A stretch of 64,000 nt of DNA, taken from NCBI RefSeq assembly GCF_907164915.1, contig NC_061869.1, positions 45,319,771-45,383,770 of the forward strand, written 5' to 3'. Numbering within the stretch: position 1 is the stretch's first letter; every line of letters begins with the position of its first letter. This document shows, one piece after another, positions 49,934-60,778 of this stretch. The stretch is from Impatiens glandulifera (Eukaryota > Streptophyta > Magnoliopsida > Ericales > Balsaminaceae). The notes beneath the pieces were generated by a model that saw only the letters and a list, made by a program, of their open reading frames with translations, ran no database searches and was not told where the DNA came from. Made by a program: the position numbers and the translations under genes.

Positions 49934-50047
49934 CTGATCTTAAACTTTTTTATGTTTTTCCTCTTTTGGGTTTTTTTAATGAAATGGCACTAAGCTATTT
50001 TTCCAAAAAAAAATAAAAATAAAAATAAAAGTAAAGCTAATAGGATT

Positions 50048-51040
50048 CATATGACTAAAAAAAAATATTTATTACGAGAATTTTTCGACAATTTTATTTA
50101 CGTTATTCGTGACAAAAATAATAAACATCAGAAAAACAATGAAAATAAGAAATAAAAAAATGTGAATAAAAAAATTTAAAAAATTTAGCCACGCTCATTT
50201 TCATCACTTTTGTGGACAGTAAACACATGATACAAAATCACAGGAATATTCTGAAGGTATTTTTGATACATTTTTCGACTAATTTGTTTCGTTATTGATG
50301 ACAGATTTTTTGAGAGTTTTTTTTACGAAATTTGTGACAAAAGTTCCCGTCAAAATTTTATATGACATATTTTTTGACGGAATTTTCAATGAAAATTTCC
50401 GTCGAAAGTTCCATCACAAACTTCATTAACCTAATATTTTGTATCGCTTCTACTCTAAAATTAGATGGGCGACATTAGTAGAAGAAGAGGAACATGATGA
50501 GGATCCCATAGCTTGATAGTTAGCATATCGGTTGGGAACGGATGAACGCTTACTTAACCATTTTGGCAAACAACTCTTCACCTCCCCTTCTTGAAACACT
50601 TGGCTCCTCTTAATCTTCATGTAATCCTCTATTTTGGTTTGCAGCCATAACGTTTTAGTTTCAGTTTTTGCCGAAACTAAAATATAGAAAAATAGATTAA
50701 GTTTGTTTTTTCTTGAAAATACTTGCAATATGCTTGTATACTGAATATAAGCTAAATATTTCTATTTTGATTCAGTTTCTTTAAGTTGACTATTAGGTTT
50801 CTCTTAGCTTCCACTAAAAACAAGGATTGATTTAAAAAAGAAGCGGTGATGATAACTGGAAATTGTTTGAAAGCTCAATGAATATTTGTCTTTATTAGTT
50901 TTAGTTTTCAAACAAGTAAGTAAATTTTGGAGCTTTGAGTCATTATTGATTTTTATTTTGATTAGAAATTTCCAAATTGTTTAGATATCATCTTCATTTT
51001 GATTGGTCTATGATTATCAGCACAATGGGTTGTTCTTTTC
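50048..51040. other. non-coding DNA with short inverted GACGGAATTTTC motifs
   Basis: From about 50060 to 50420 motifs of the type TTTTTGACGGAATTTTC and GAAAATTTCCGTCGAAAG occur in both orientations. They resemble subterminal repeats of a decayed CACTA-type element, but no terminus was found. The rest is without recognisable coding. Confidence 0.35.
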
Positions 51041-52090
51041 TGTAAAAATTTGAGAGGGGTAAAATATTTTGTAGAGAATTGTATTGCTTGTGTTCAGTAC
51101 ATAAGAAATCTAGTGTTAAATAATGAAAATTACATTTGCAGGAAAAGAAATGATTTAAACAAAAAATCACATGAATTATAATTGATTTGACAACTAGCAA
51201 CAAATCTTCAATTAATTAACAAATCAATTAGTCACATGGATTTGCTACTGATATCATTCGATTCTCGGAATCGTTTGACTTTCTATATTTCCTTCAAAAG
51301 AAGATAGAGAGATAATTCGACACTCCCCTCAAGTTGGGTAAAAGATTTTGAGAGTACCCAATTTGCCACATACTTTCTCAAAACGACTTGGGAAGAGCTT
51401 GATGAGAATGTTAACCACCTAATATGAACGGTCTTGGGCAACTATGAGAGTGGAGTGGATGTTATCGAGGAGATGGAAATGTTGATGACATTCTTTCAAT
51501 TTGACTGATTCTAATCCATGATTCACTTAGATAGAGGAGTGGCTCTTGGATCTTGGCTCTTGGCTTTTGGCTCTTGGCTCTTGGAACTTGGAACTTGGCT
51601 CTTGCAACTCTTGAAGTGAAAAATAATAATTTTTGACAGATGAAATGTTGGAAGAAATCTGTTGAGACACAAAGACGATGCTCGATACAAATTCGACTGA
51701 AGTGTAGTTTCAAAATGACGAATCTACCAAAAAAAAGAGAAAAAAACGTACTGGGATTTGTGATAAATAATTTTAGAAAAATATGAGATTATAGAATCAT
51801 TTGAGTTCTCCTTCAATGACTATTTACACCATTGGAGGAGGTAACGAAAAATTGTGAATCAGTTTCTTCAAGATGGAGAAACCCATTTTGATACCATGTA
51901 GAAATTTGAGAGGGGTAAAATATTTTGTATAGAATTGCGTTGATTATGTTCAGTACATAAGATGTCTAGTGTTAAATAATGAAAATTACATTTGCAGGAA
52001 AGGAAATGATTTAAACTAAAAATCATATATTATAATTGTTTTGACAACCAGCAATAACTCTTCAATCAATTAACAAATCAATTAGTCCCA
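51041..52090 (-). mobile_element. TRIM-like miniature LTR retroelement
   Basis: Direct repeats at 51041-51236 (196 bp) and 51897-52090 (194 bp) begin TGTARAAATTTGAGAGGGG and end GTCACA or GTCCCA. Immediately left of the right repeat the plus strand reads CCCATTTTGATACCA. Its complement TGGTATCAAAATGGG starts with the eight bases of the initiator-Met primer-binding site, so the element is on the minus strand. The total length of 1050 bp and lack of coding fit a TRIM. TGATTATCA occurs at 51011-51019 and 52091-52099 but is 21 bases away from the left repeat, so the target duplication is unsettled. Confidence 0.7.
51541..51605. repeat. short tandem repeat (GGCTCTT)n
   Basis: Seven-base units GGCTCTT or variants (GGATCTT, GGCTTTT, GGAACTT) repeat about nine times inside the TRIM-like element. 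The open frame across it on the minus strand (ARAKFQVPRAKSQKPRAKIQ) is a product of the repeat. Confidence 0.7.
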
Positions 52091-55000
52091 TGATTATCAA
52101 GGGGTTATATGTGTGTTCTCCTCTCTGTCCCTTAAGTTGGTTAGTTTCATTTGGATTTTCTTTTGTGGGATTAGGAGGGCAGATGTTAAATTCCCCCATT
52201 GCACGATTCAGAGGGTTGGTTGGGCTTGTACCAACCATTAGATAAAGAGGGAAATTATCCGTATTGCAGAAGTTTTATGAGTGTTGATATTATCAAAAGT
52301 GGCAAATAAGGACGAATTCTTATTAGCGAAGCTTTTAACAAATTTCTAGTACCGACATATATGAAATTCTAGAGTATAATTTCAACAAAAGCATAATAAG
52401 TTTTGATACGACCAAAGAAGGCACGCGAATCGCACAGATCGCACAATGACACAGTTCGCGTAGTTTGAACGGCAACGAACGGTGCACGATTTTCTTACGA
52501 CTGTGACTTAGGGTTTTTTCAGCAACAATTACGATTATGACTATATTATCAGCGTTGTGAGGAGCAACATCGCAATGAAAAAGGCTCACAGATCACATAG
52601 ATCGCACAAATGACACAATTGACACTGCAAAAGGTTTTCAAAAAGGAAAAAACGTCAAAACCGAGTCGAAATAGGAAAGTCGGGAGTGAGTCAACTGAGG
52701 TCAATGTGCCAGGCTTTGCACCCAAAAATATTCAAAAAATGCACGTTCTGACGTCATGTTGACGCTAGGCGCGCGATTTATTTGAAAATTAGCCAAAACC
52801 AAGGTTTTTGGGTTGTGTTTCGCTGAAGAAAATATGCAGATGTCTCCAACTTCAAAAACTCACCCAAGATGCTATACACAATGGATTTAGTTGTTCTTGG
52901 ATGTTTTGAAAAGCTAGGAGAATCATGTACCACATTATTTTGTATCTGTAATAAATTCGACGCTCTTAACTCCTTCAAATCGGAAGTTGAAGACGATGCG
53001 ACCAATGTAGGATTGAACTAGACATGTCCTTAGTGATTAATTCATAACTAATTCTACAAGGCTTAGTTTTGGATTTTGATCTATGGTTAGAAAGATAAGA
53101 CATAGCCCAATCGATAGCACTTGTCCCGAGCATCCATTCAATGGCTAAGATAGTCAATTTAGCTCTACAACACGATGCAAGCTCACCCACTTTGTTCAAG
53201 GAGCGAACTTGAGCATGTGGTGACTTTGTAAATTCATATATTTTATTTGTCTCAATCATTTAAAACAAGATACCATTGAAAATTTATTTGAGTTATCTTG
53301 AATTTAATATCAAGTAGCGCTCATGGTTCGACCTATAACCCATGTGAGATCTCCCGTATGCTAAGTTGTCTACTTCAAGACCCACGGTGTTCTATCGAGA
53401 ATTTCATGTACCTACACCCAGTTTTGAAGATTTCTTCCAACACCAAAGTGGAAGCTAACAAGTTCACATTTCCAACGCATATTGGCTCAACCTAAATGTT
53501 GCCTGAGTCAAAAGTTATGTTTGTTTGAAGTTTTGGTTAATCTAGATTGGCAAATAACTAAAAATGGAAAAGGCCTAACTTCAAAAATTCGTAACTCGGT
53601 CTACACTTAACCATATGACCGAAGAAAGGGCTTGAAATATAGATTGACTAGTTACCTACAAGGAAAAAATAAGCCCAGGCACGGCTATTAAGAATTTTAG
53701 GTCAGTTGAACTCGCTGAAGTAGTTGCCGGTTTGCCTAAGAATTATATATAGGATTTACCTCATTTAACTGAGAAAACAGTTACTCATTTGTTAAATTTG
53801 ACACTTGAGAGCAAGAGAGAGAGGCTTGGAGAGAAAGCTACCAAAAGAAGATTCCAGCAAGATCATCTTCAACTTCCGTTCTGTTTTGTTTATTTTTGCT
53901 TCATGTAGGCTTCCTTGTTCTCATTTTGTTGTAATCTATGTAAGACTTCGGTTCTATACACCGACGTTGACATTGAGTTGAATTCATGCCAATTTATTAA
54001 TTATATTTCAGTTTATGAATTGAAGAATTCTTGGATAAATTGATGTTTGTTTGTTGTTAAATCTAGTTACTTGAGTCCTAGACTAGTCGAGTCTAGTTCT
54101 AAGAAGAGGCTAGGTCAAGACTAGCCTCATTTCTCGGTTCTGAAGCTCACCCGATTCTTCAAGTTTTGGTCGTTGAAGGAAGAATTGTCGGCCAGTTCTT
54201 CAGTGATGATCTAGAAGACTTCTTTGGCACAGCGATGGTGCATTCAAGTCACTGAAAGATGAGGAACACTTTATGCTAATTGAGGAGTCACCGCGTCATC
54301 GTTGAGAAAAACATAGACGCCAATCATCGCCTGGTTTCTAGATCCACAGGAAAATCGTTTTTTTAGATTCCTCTATTCTTCATTCTCTCGTTTTTTAATT
54401 TGTATCGGAGATCGTTTATGCCTTGATGAACCTCAATCATGATGAGTATCAATCTTCCAGACCATCTACGAAGCCAATATGGAGCTTCGATGAGGGAGAC
54501 AATGTTCCCGAACGGAAGAACAAAGTATTCTTTGTTCTTCTACTTGGGAATCCGACAGTTCCTCTTAATGAATGACAAGGAAACAAGACTATGAGTGACT
54601 CCGAGGCGACCATAGTTTTCTTTGTCAGTGGTCAGAGATTCCCTACGCACCATTGGGAAGGAGCGGCGACGAACACCTACAACTTTTCAACTTCTTCTAT
54701 CTGATTTCCTGAAGTTTCAGGGTGCGTTCAATTTGGCCCCTAGAATTTCTTTTAGTTTGAATTTTCCTTAGAAGTTTAAATCCAGAAATAATTAATAAAT
54801 TAGAATTTATTAGTCCCCTGAAGTTTTAACTTTATTTAATTTTGACCCCAAACTTTCATAATTGAATTATTTTATGAGAATTAGAATTCTTTTTTGCCAA
54901 ACAACCTTACTCTTCCAATTGAACCTTCAAACAATTTTATAAAATTCCAAAAATTCAGGGATGGTCTAAAATATTATTTTCAACAAAAAAATATTTTCCA

Positions 55001-56011
55001 TAATTTTTGGAGCCCGTTTGAAAAATAGCTTATTTTGGAACGCTCATTTCAGAAGCTTCATAGCCCGGACAATTATGAAATTTTCGTAGTAGGTTCACAA
55101 AATATTTTTGATCAGCCTGGAAATTTTCATAATTTTTGGAACACTTTCGGAAAAAAAATGTCATTTTATTAGAGTCATATCGAGTTTCTCGGAACCCCAA
55201 AAAGTTCCATAATCTAGAGCAAAGTGTTCCTAAAAATATTTGACATGCACAAGAACTCTCAAGATTTTTTAACTCTTTTGAGAAAATTCTCGATTTTGGT
55301 TGTTGCATACTTCAAGGCTCCAATTCCCTTTTGTGTTTCTTTAATCCATATTTTCGTGAACTAGTAAAGTCCTTCGTGTGCAAAGATTCACAGTCTATCA
55401 ACAATCAAACATTCAAGCAAATTAGCAAATGCGAGAGTTCACATTATGGTTCACATGTGTGCCCAAAGAGCGCATTCGAGGATCCATTTCATCTTATTTA
55501 ATTCTAAGAATATCTAACGAGAGTCCAAAATTACCTTTGGACTAAGCATAAGATATCCTGTTAAATAGACTTAAGACATGATAAATGGACATTCAAGAAT
55601 TCCAATGGATTGGTGTCAACCTTCATTAGAATATAATCAAGAGCTAGGATTACTCCTTCTATATTAGAGATAATATGTGGACACTCATAAGCAAATAATT
55701 ATGAACTCATAATGCAAATTAGTAACGTACATTAAAAAACAATGGCCAACTACATAGGAGTAGAGACTATCCCACGAGATAGGCGCATATGACATAACAG
55801 TTACGACCCTTTCCTCATGCGTAACCAAGTATCAGACCGTTAATCCGTGAATACTCTATTTTCTTTCTTTAGTTTTTTTGTAAAGTAAACTAAAGTGGCG
55901 ACTCTTAAAGTCAACCAGATTATTAAGTTTTAAACATGTACTAATTTGGAACCTGTACAGGCCATGAATGGAAAGATCTATGATATAGAACTCCACTTTG
56001 GTTCCTCATCA
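52091..56011. other. unclassified retroelement-like DNA, no gene supported
   Basis: CGCACAGATCGCACAATGACAC (shared in part by two places, near 52435 and 52595) suggests a short internal repeat. Around 53735-53990 an ATTATATATAGGA TATA-like box precedes an AG-rich leader (GAGAGCAAGAGAGAGAGGCT) and TGTAATCTATGTAAGACTTC, a layout seen in U3-R-U5 of plant gypsy LTRs. Two minus-strand frames (53259-52975 and 53005-52778) have no recognisable domain. No paired LTR was found. Confidence 0.35.
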
Positions 56012-56016
56012 CAAAT

Positions 56017-57769
56017 TGTTGGGTCAAATTGTTTTGATTGAAATAATTAAGAGAATAAATTTATTCTATGACAACTTTATTTTGATGACATGTGATTAAA
56101 ACTTAATTATGATTAAATAAAGGAAGCTAAGATGTCTAATTGTTTGTGCAGGTGCATCAAATTTGGGTAACTTAGACGTGGTATAAGCAGACTAATTAGA
56201 CGTGTTTCTAATTAGATGTGCGAGTCTAACAGATACATAGTTAGACGTGCAAGTCTAACAGATACGTAGTTAAAAGTGTCAGTCTAACAGATATGTAGTT
56301 AGACGTGAAAGTCTAACAGATACGTAGTTAGACGTGTTAGTCTAAAAAATACGTAGTTAGACGTGCAAGTCTAACAGATACGTAGTTAGACGTGCAAGTT
56401 TAACAAATATGTAGTTAGGTGTGCAAGTCTAATAGATACGTAATTAGACATGCAAGTCTAACAGATATGTAGTTAGATGTGTCAGTCTAACAAATACGTA
56501 GTTAGACATGTCAGTCTAACATATACGTAGTTAGACGTGTCAGTCTAACAGATACATAGTTAGACGTGCAAGTATAACAAATACATAGTTAGACGTTCTA
56601 GTCTAACAGATACATAGTTAGACGTGCAAGTTTAACAGATACGTAGTTAGACGTGCTAGTTTAACAGTTACATAGTTAGACGTGCAAGTCTAACAGATAC
56701 GTAGTTAGACGTGCAAGTCTAACAGATACGTAGTTAGACGTGTCAGTCTAACAGATATGTAGTTAGACGTTGTAGTCTAACTCCATTGAATGTGGTAGTC
56801 TAATGGGATGCAAAGTTAGACGTTGTAGTCTAACTCCATTAGACTTGGTAGTGTAATGGAACTCTCTATTAGACGTTGACGTCTAACCCCCTTAGACTTG
56901 GCATTCTAATGGAGCACGTCTAATGCCTCGCTTCAGCCGCCGTTTGAAGTCAGCATACGTCTACTCACGATCAACTAGTTGTACGCTACTCCTACTCCAC
57001 CATTCCTTGTAGTCAAGTACGTCAGTTATTTGCATCAAATGAATGAACGCCACTTACGCAAATATTCTTCCCACTACTTGTTCAGTATAGGACAGTTCCA
57101 GAAGGATATCCAGTGCACTAACGTTTAGTACGGTCATAATCCATGAGCACAGAGTCTGTTGTACTCTTGTACTATGGGGGCTTTCCAATGGATGTTTGCC
57201 ACGTGTCCATGAAGAAGATTCGACCGTTGGTGTCCTTCTACTATAAATAGATGCTTAAGGACAACTGTCGAATCACCGGTTACTTTACTAAAATTACAAT
57301 CTTACAAGCTTACTCTCGCACTTACTAATATCTATCATCTTCCAAGTTCAAGAGAGAAAGAATCAAAAACTGTCTAGCTCAGTGAATATTGTTCTTAATA
57401 TTGTAGGTTGAACAAAGGGTGTTCTGTTTAACAGAGTGTTTAGCTAGATCAGTAAACTGTATTTGATTCAAAGAAGTATATAGTGAAATCGTTCCGGTTG
57501 TTGGAAGAAGGGGTGACGTAGGAGAGTTAGCTCCAAACATCCATAAACAACTTATGGTGTTTTTCCCTTCTATCTTCCATTTCTCATTGGTTCAAAGCTT
57601 CAAACCCTAACAAACAGTTCCGCACTTGAATCGTTTCAAGAGTTTGTGAAGGTTTGCGAAAAATAGAAAGTGATATTAATCCCTAACAAGATTTATTTCA
57701 CCTCGTCTCTATCCGAAGTTGCTAACAATAGTCAGACCCTCGTCTTTATTGGTTGCACCTATCCTATCA
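56017..57769 (+). mobile_element. solo LTR with palindromic U3 array
   Basis: It starts TGTTGGGTCAAATTG and ends CACCTATCCTATCA. Flanking CAAAT copies at 56012-56016 and 57770-57774 form a perfect 5-bp target duplication. A TATA box CTATAAATAG lies at 57241-57250. The part after it (R-U5, with GTGACGTAGGAGAG, CCAAACATCCATAAAC, CGCACTTGAATC and CAAGAGTTTGTGAAG) matches the U5 regions of the LTRs at 14804-15360, 15747-16290 and 18230-18750. There is no internal region, so it is a solo LTR left by recombination between two LTRs. The U3 holds the 29-bp array. Confidence 0.82.
56186..56800 (+). repeat. array of about 20 units of 29 bp, each a small hairpin
   Basis: The common unit is GTAGTTAGACGTGCAAGTCTAACAGATAC split as GTAGTTAGACGTGCAAG plus TCTAACAGATAC. 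TTAGAC and GTCTAA in each unit are complementary around a six-base spacer (GTGCAA or GTGTCA), so each unit can form a 6-bp hairpin. Spacer and linker vary more than the arms. The array lies in U3 of the solo LTR, upstream of its TATA box. Confidence 0.85.
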
Positions 57770-57774
57770 CAAAT

Positions 57775-60700
57775 ATACAAGAAAACATCATATATATGGA
57801 TAGTTCTTTTATATTTTTTTAGATTCGAGAGGAAGGCAAGCCACGGGGTTCTATAGCATAACTTTCATAGAAAAACATTTTTCTAAAAAGTGCACGAGTC
57901 GTGTTTAACATTTAATTGCTTCGATGCGTCCCTTACATGTGCGGAACATTCAAAAGGATAGGTAAGACATGGGATCGACAAACTTCGGATCGCACAAAAT
58001 GCTCTTAAAGACGGAGCATTTGAATGGATAAATTTGTCTTAGAATTAGATCATTCATGACCTAAAACAAAAGACGTTAGGTGGACTCTTAAAATCGGTAG
58101 ACGCTTAAGATGAGAAAGGGAGCGAATATCTCACGTACAAGAAAACCCTTCTTTGGGTACGTGGGGTGAGCGAATTAAACGTGTACATCTTCTAACTGAT
58201 TTTACTATAATGTTCGTTATATAGACTCAGAGGGCGTATGACAGTTTCTTGTACCAATACTTGTAAGTCTGACTCATCTTCTTATTTATTGTGATGAAGT
58301 TCTTATTTACTACTTCAACTGTACCATTTGTCTGAAGGTGGTACCTGGGATGATTACAAAAACTAAGAAAACATATTTGTTTTTTTTTTTAATTTTAGTC
58401 AGATTTTCTCCTTCTAAATTATTTATTCTTTTATTCAATTAAAATAATTTGAGGATTTTTTAGTGTTAGGATTTACTTTCCTCTATCGTGGACAAACCAT
58501 CCTCCTATTTTTTCTAAGTAATGTTTCATGTAATGAAATAATTCTGACTCGGACGTTTTTCCGAAGTTGTAAAATCAGAAATTATTACTTCATGAGAGTA
58601 TCGCTTTCAATCCCACTTCTGTATCTATTAGGGTTTAGGGGGACTGAGTGTTATAAAAAATCGTGTCATAACCCTAGTTTGTTATTATGTAATATCTATT
58701 CTGATCTCCTCAATAATATTATCTATTTTTTTGGATATAACAAAGTTTTATCTTGGTAAACAACATTAAAATATGTGTCTTTATTATTGTTGACGTCATC
58801 TCTAGCATTAACGTGATACATGTACAAGTTCAATATCTTAATAATAGTAGTGAAAGAAAATAAGGTGAAGAAGAGGCTAAATTTGAAGATGAAGTTATCA
58901 AAAATCAAATTGAAAAAGACAAATACAAATATAAATTTGAATTTTATAACCTAAAACCCTAAATTAACTATTTAAATATGTATCCCCTCTTCTAGCTTAG
59001 CGGCAAAATGATGTGGATACTAACCCTAAGTTTCTGGGTTTGAGTTTGTCAGTAGACAAGTTTTGCGCCTGGTTAAATACTTAATCCGTTGTCCCATTTT
59101 TTTATTCAAAAAAACTATTTAAACATATTGAGTTAAAAGAGTTGAGTTGTCTGGGCAAGCTATGATTGAACGACAAAGGAGGATAACCGGGAGAATCGTC
59201 ATGGTGAATAATATCATAATCGTTGGTGGAAAATAGAGAAGAGCGTACAAAAAAAATACTTCATAATATCATGTTCTCTAATACATAATTTGAGGGTTTT
59301 AAAGTGACGTGTATTTACTTTTAAAATAATATCACGTAGACAATAAGTTAACGATATTAAAAACCGTTAAAACAAAACATCAATTTGTATAACTTTAACC
59401 CTAACAAATTCTAAATTTTAAGCTTAAAAGAAAAATGTCTTTGAATCCAAATTTACTCTTATTAAGAGTCTCAATTTGACAATATATATTTAAAAGTGAG
59501 TGAATTGTGTTGATAGCTTTTTCAAGTTAAAGGATTTAATTGAAAACTAATATGCAGAGTTAAGGGGTATATGGAATATTAGATGTAGACATAAGGGGTT
59601 GATTAAATATTATATGGGTGAACGAATTGTAGGCTTGTAGAATGTAGCCTGTAGGACTCCCCTGTAGCTTGCTTGGCGACCTACCCACAAATTGTCGTGA
59701 TGAAAACCTTATTTTCTCGATTATTCGACTGTAAGTTATCAATTTTATCGTATAATTCAATGATTCGCAACCTTTTTTTTTTTCAATACACGTCTCGCTG
59801 TTATTAATTCTTCACGATTGAATTCAGTGGTAGGTTTCGGTGTTTAAAATTAACATCTTTCCTCTCTGCAATTCATGAAACAATACACTTATAAGTTCAG
59901 AAATTATGTCAATTGATCATGAACAGCGCTATTTCTGGGGTGTCTTTTGTTATTGAAATGGTGAATCTGCTTGAAGATAGTCAATAGAGTTGTATGAGTG
60001 CAAGAATCTGACTTTTAGATGAGATAGTTCCACTAGGAATTTCGTATAGCAGCCAGCCGTTAGATATATGTGAGACCCAATTATCGAGTCAAGATTGAGA
60101 TTTCTTTTAACATACTAGTCAGTAGAATGTTATGGTTAAATAGTTTGTTTCCAAATGTCTGGACTAATGAGAAAATAGAGAGAACTGAAGTAGTCATACA
60201 TGGTAGATAGGTAATTTATGAGTTTCTATCGTAGCATTTGAAAACACATTTTTTTGTTTTTATTTTGTTTATGGGTTCGGATCAGAAACATAGACAAAAA
60301 CTTTAGAAACTACAGATAGTCAAAAGATTAGAAAAAGTATTTTAGTGTCAGCATTCAGATCCTGATATACAAATAGATTCAAAATATGTAAATGGGGTCA
60401 TTGACTCATTATATGTAAAAGGCAATCATATTGCAAATTTAACTAGCTTTATGTTTGTCTTACCTGTCTATGATCCTTTGATATCTTGTTTATACATGGA
60501 TCCACTCCTTGTAGCTAGTTTCAATGCCTTTTATTTTCAACTGATTGTCAGTATTTCAATAATGAATTTGCACTGAGTAATATTTTGGTTCAGGGTAATT
60601 AATTCTTTATGATCCAGAGATGTGTGTCGTTTCTAAACATAAAAGGTTCTAGGAGCAACCACAGCTGACTCTTAGTGGCATTGAAGGCTTACTGATTCTA

Positions 60701-60778
60701 CTGCATTCTAGCTTGTGGTGGTAATGCATACAGTTGTTTTATTCACTAGACTTGGTACCAGCAGACAAAGAACAACTA
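57775..60778. other. intergenic DNA and presumed promoter/5' leader of MRS2
   Basis: No gene is supported. A 98-codon plus-strand frame (58463-58759) has no recognisable domain. Near 58994 CTAGCTTAGCGGC fits an A box, and TCTGGGTTTGAGTTT about 35-40 bases later resembles a B box, so a SINE may lie at about 58985-59115. The MRS2 leader probably includes an intron upstream of the ATG, because the sequence CCAGCAG just before it looks like an acceptor, but this is not proven. Confidence 0.35.

Larger units (their letters stand above)
42451..50031 (+). mobile_element. full-length L1-type LINE, old, split by a second LINE
   Basis: A perfect 16-bp target duplication TAAAGCTAATAGGATT lies at 42435-42450 and 50032-50047. 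Inside are ORF1 (42500-43453), ORF2 (43990-47240 and 49484-49861), a 3' untranslated region and an A-rich tail ending at 50031. Without the inserted LINE (47249-49472 plus its duplication) it is about 5.35 kb, the length of a complete plant L1 element. The ORFs carry many stops and frameshifts, while the borders are still clear. Confidence 0.92.

Noticed and set aside
53730..53990. A complete gypsy LTR with TATA box
   Set aside because: The TATA-like box and leader are suggestive, but no TG/CA borders, second LTR or primer-binding site could be found.
56186..56800. A CRISPR-like look: short repeats with dyad symmetry at regular spacing
   Set aside because: The repeats are contiguous 29-bp tandem units without unique spacers, lie in a plant LTR, and no cas genes are present. 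It is a minisatellite.
58463..58759. A 98-codon plus-strand frame with hydrophobic stretches
   Set aside because: AT-rich composition and no motif; length is within chance for this DNA.
60734..60778. The ATG at 60734 as the MRS2 start
   Set aside because: It is in frame, but the added 15 residues have no counterpart that I recall in MRS2 proteins, and an acceptor-like CCAGCAG lies between it and the ATG at 60779.
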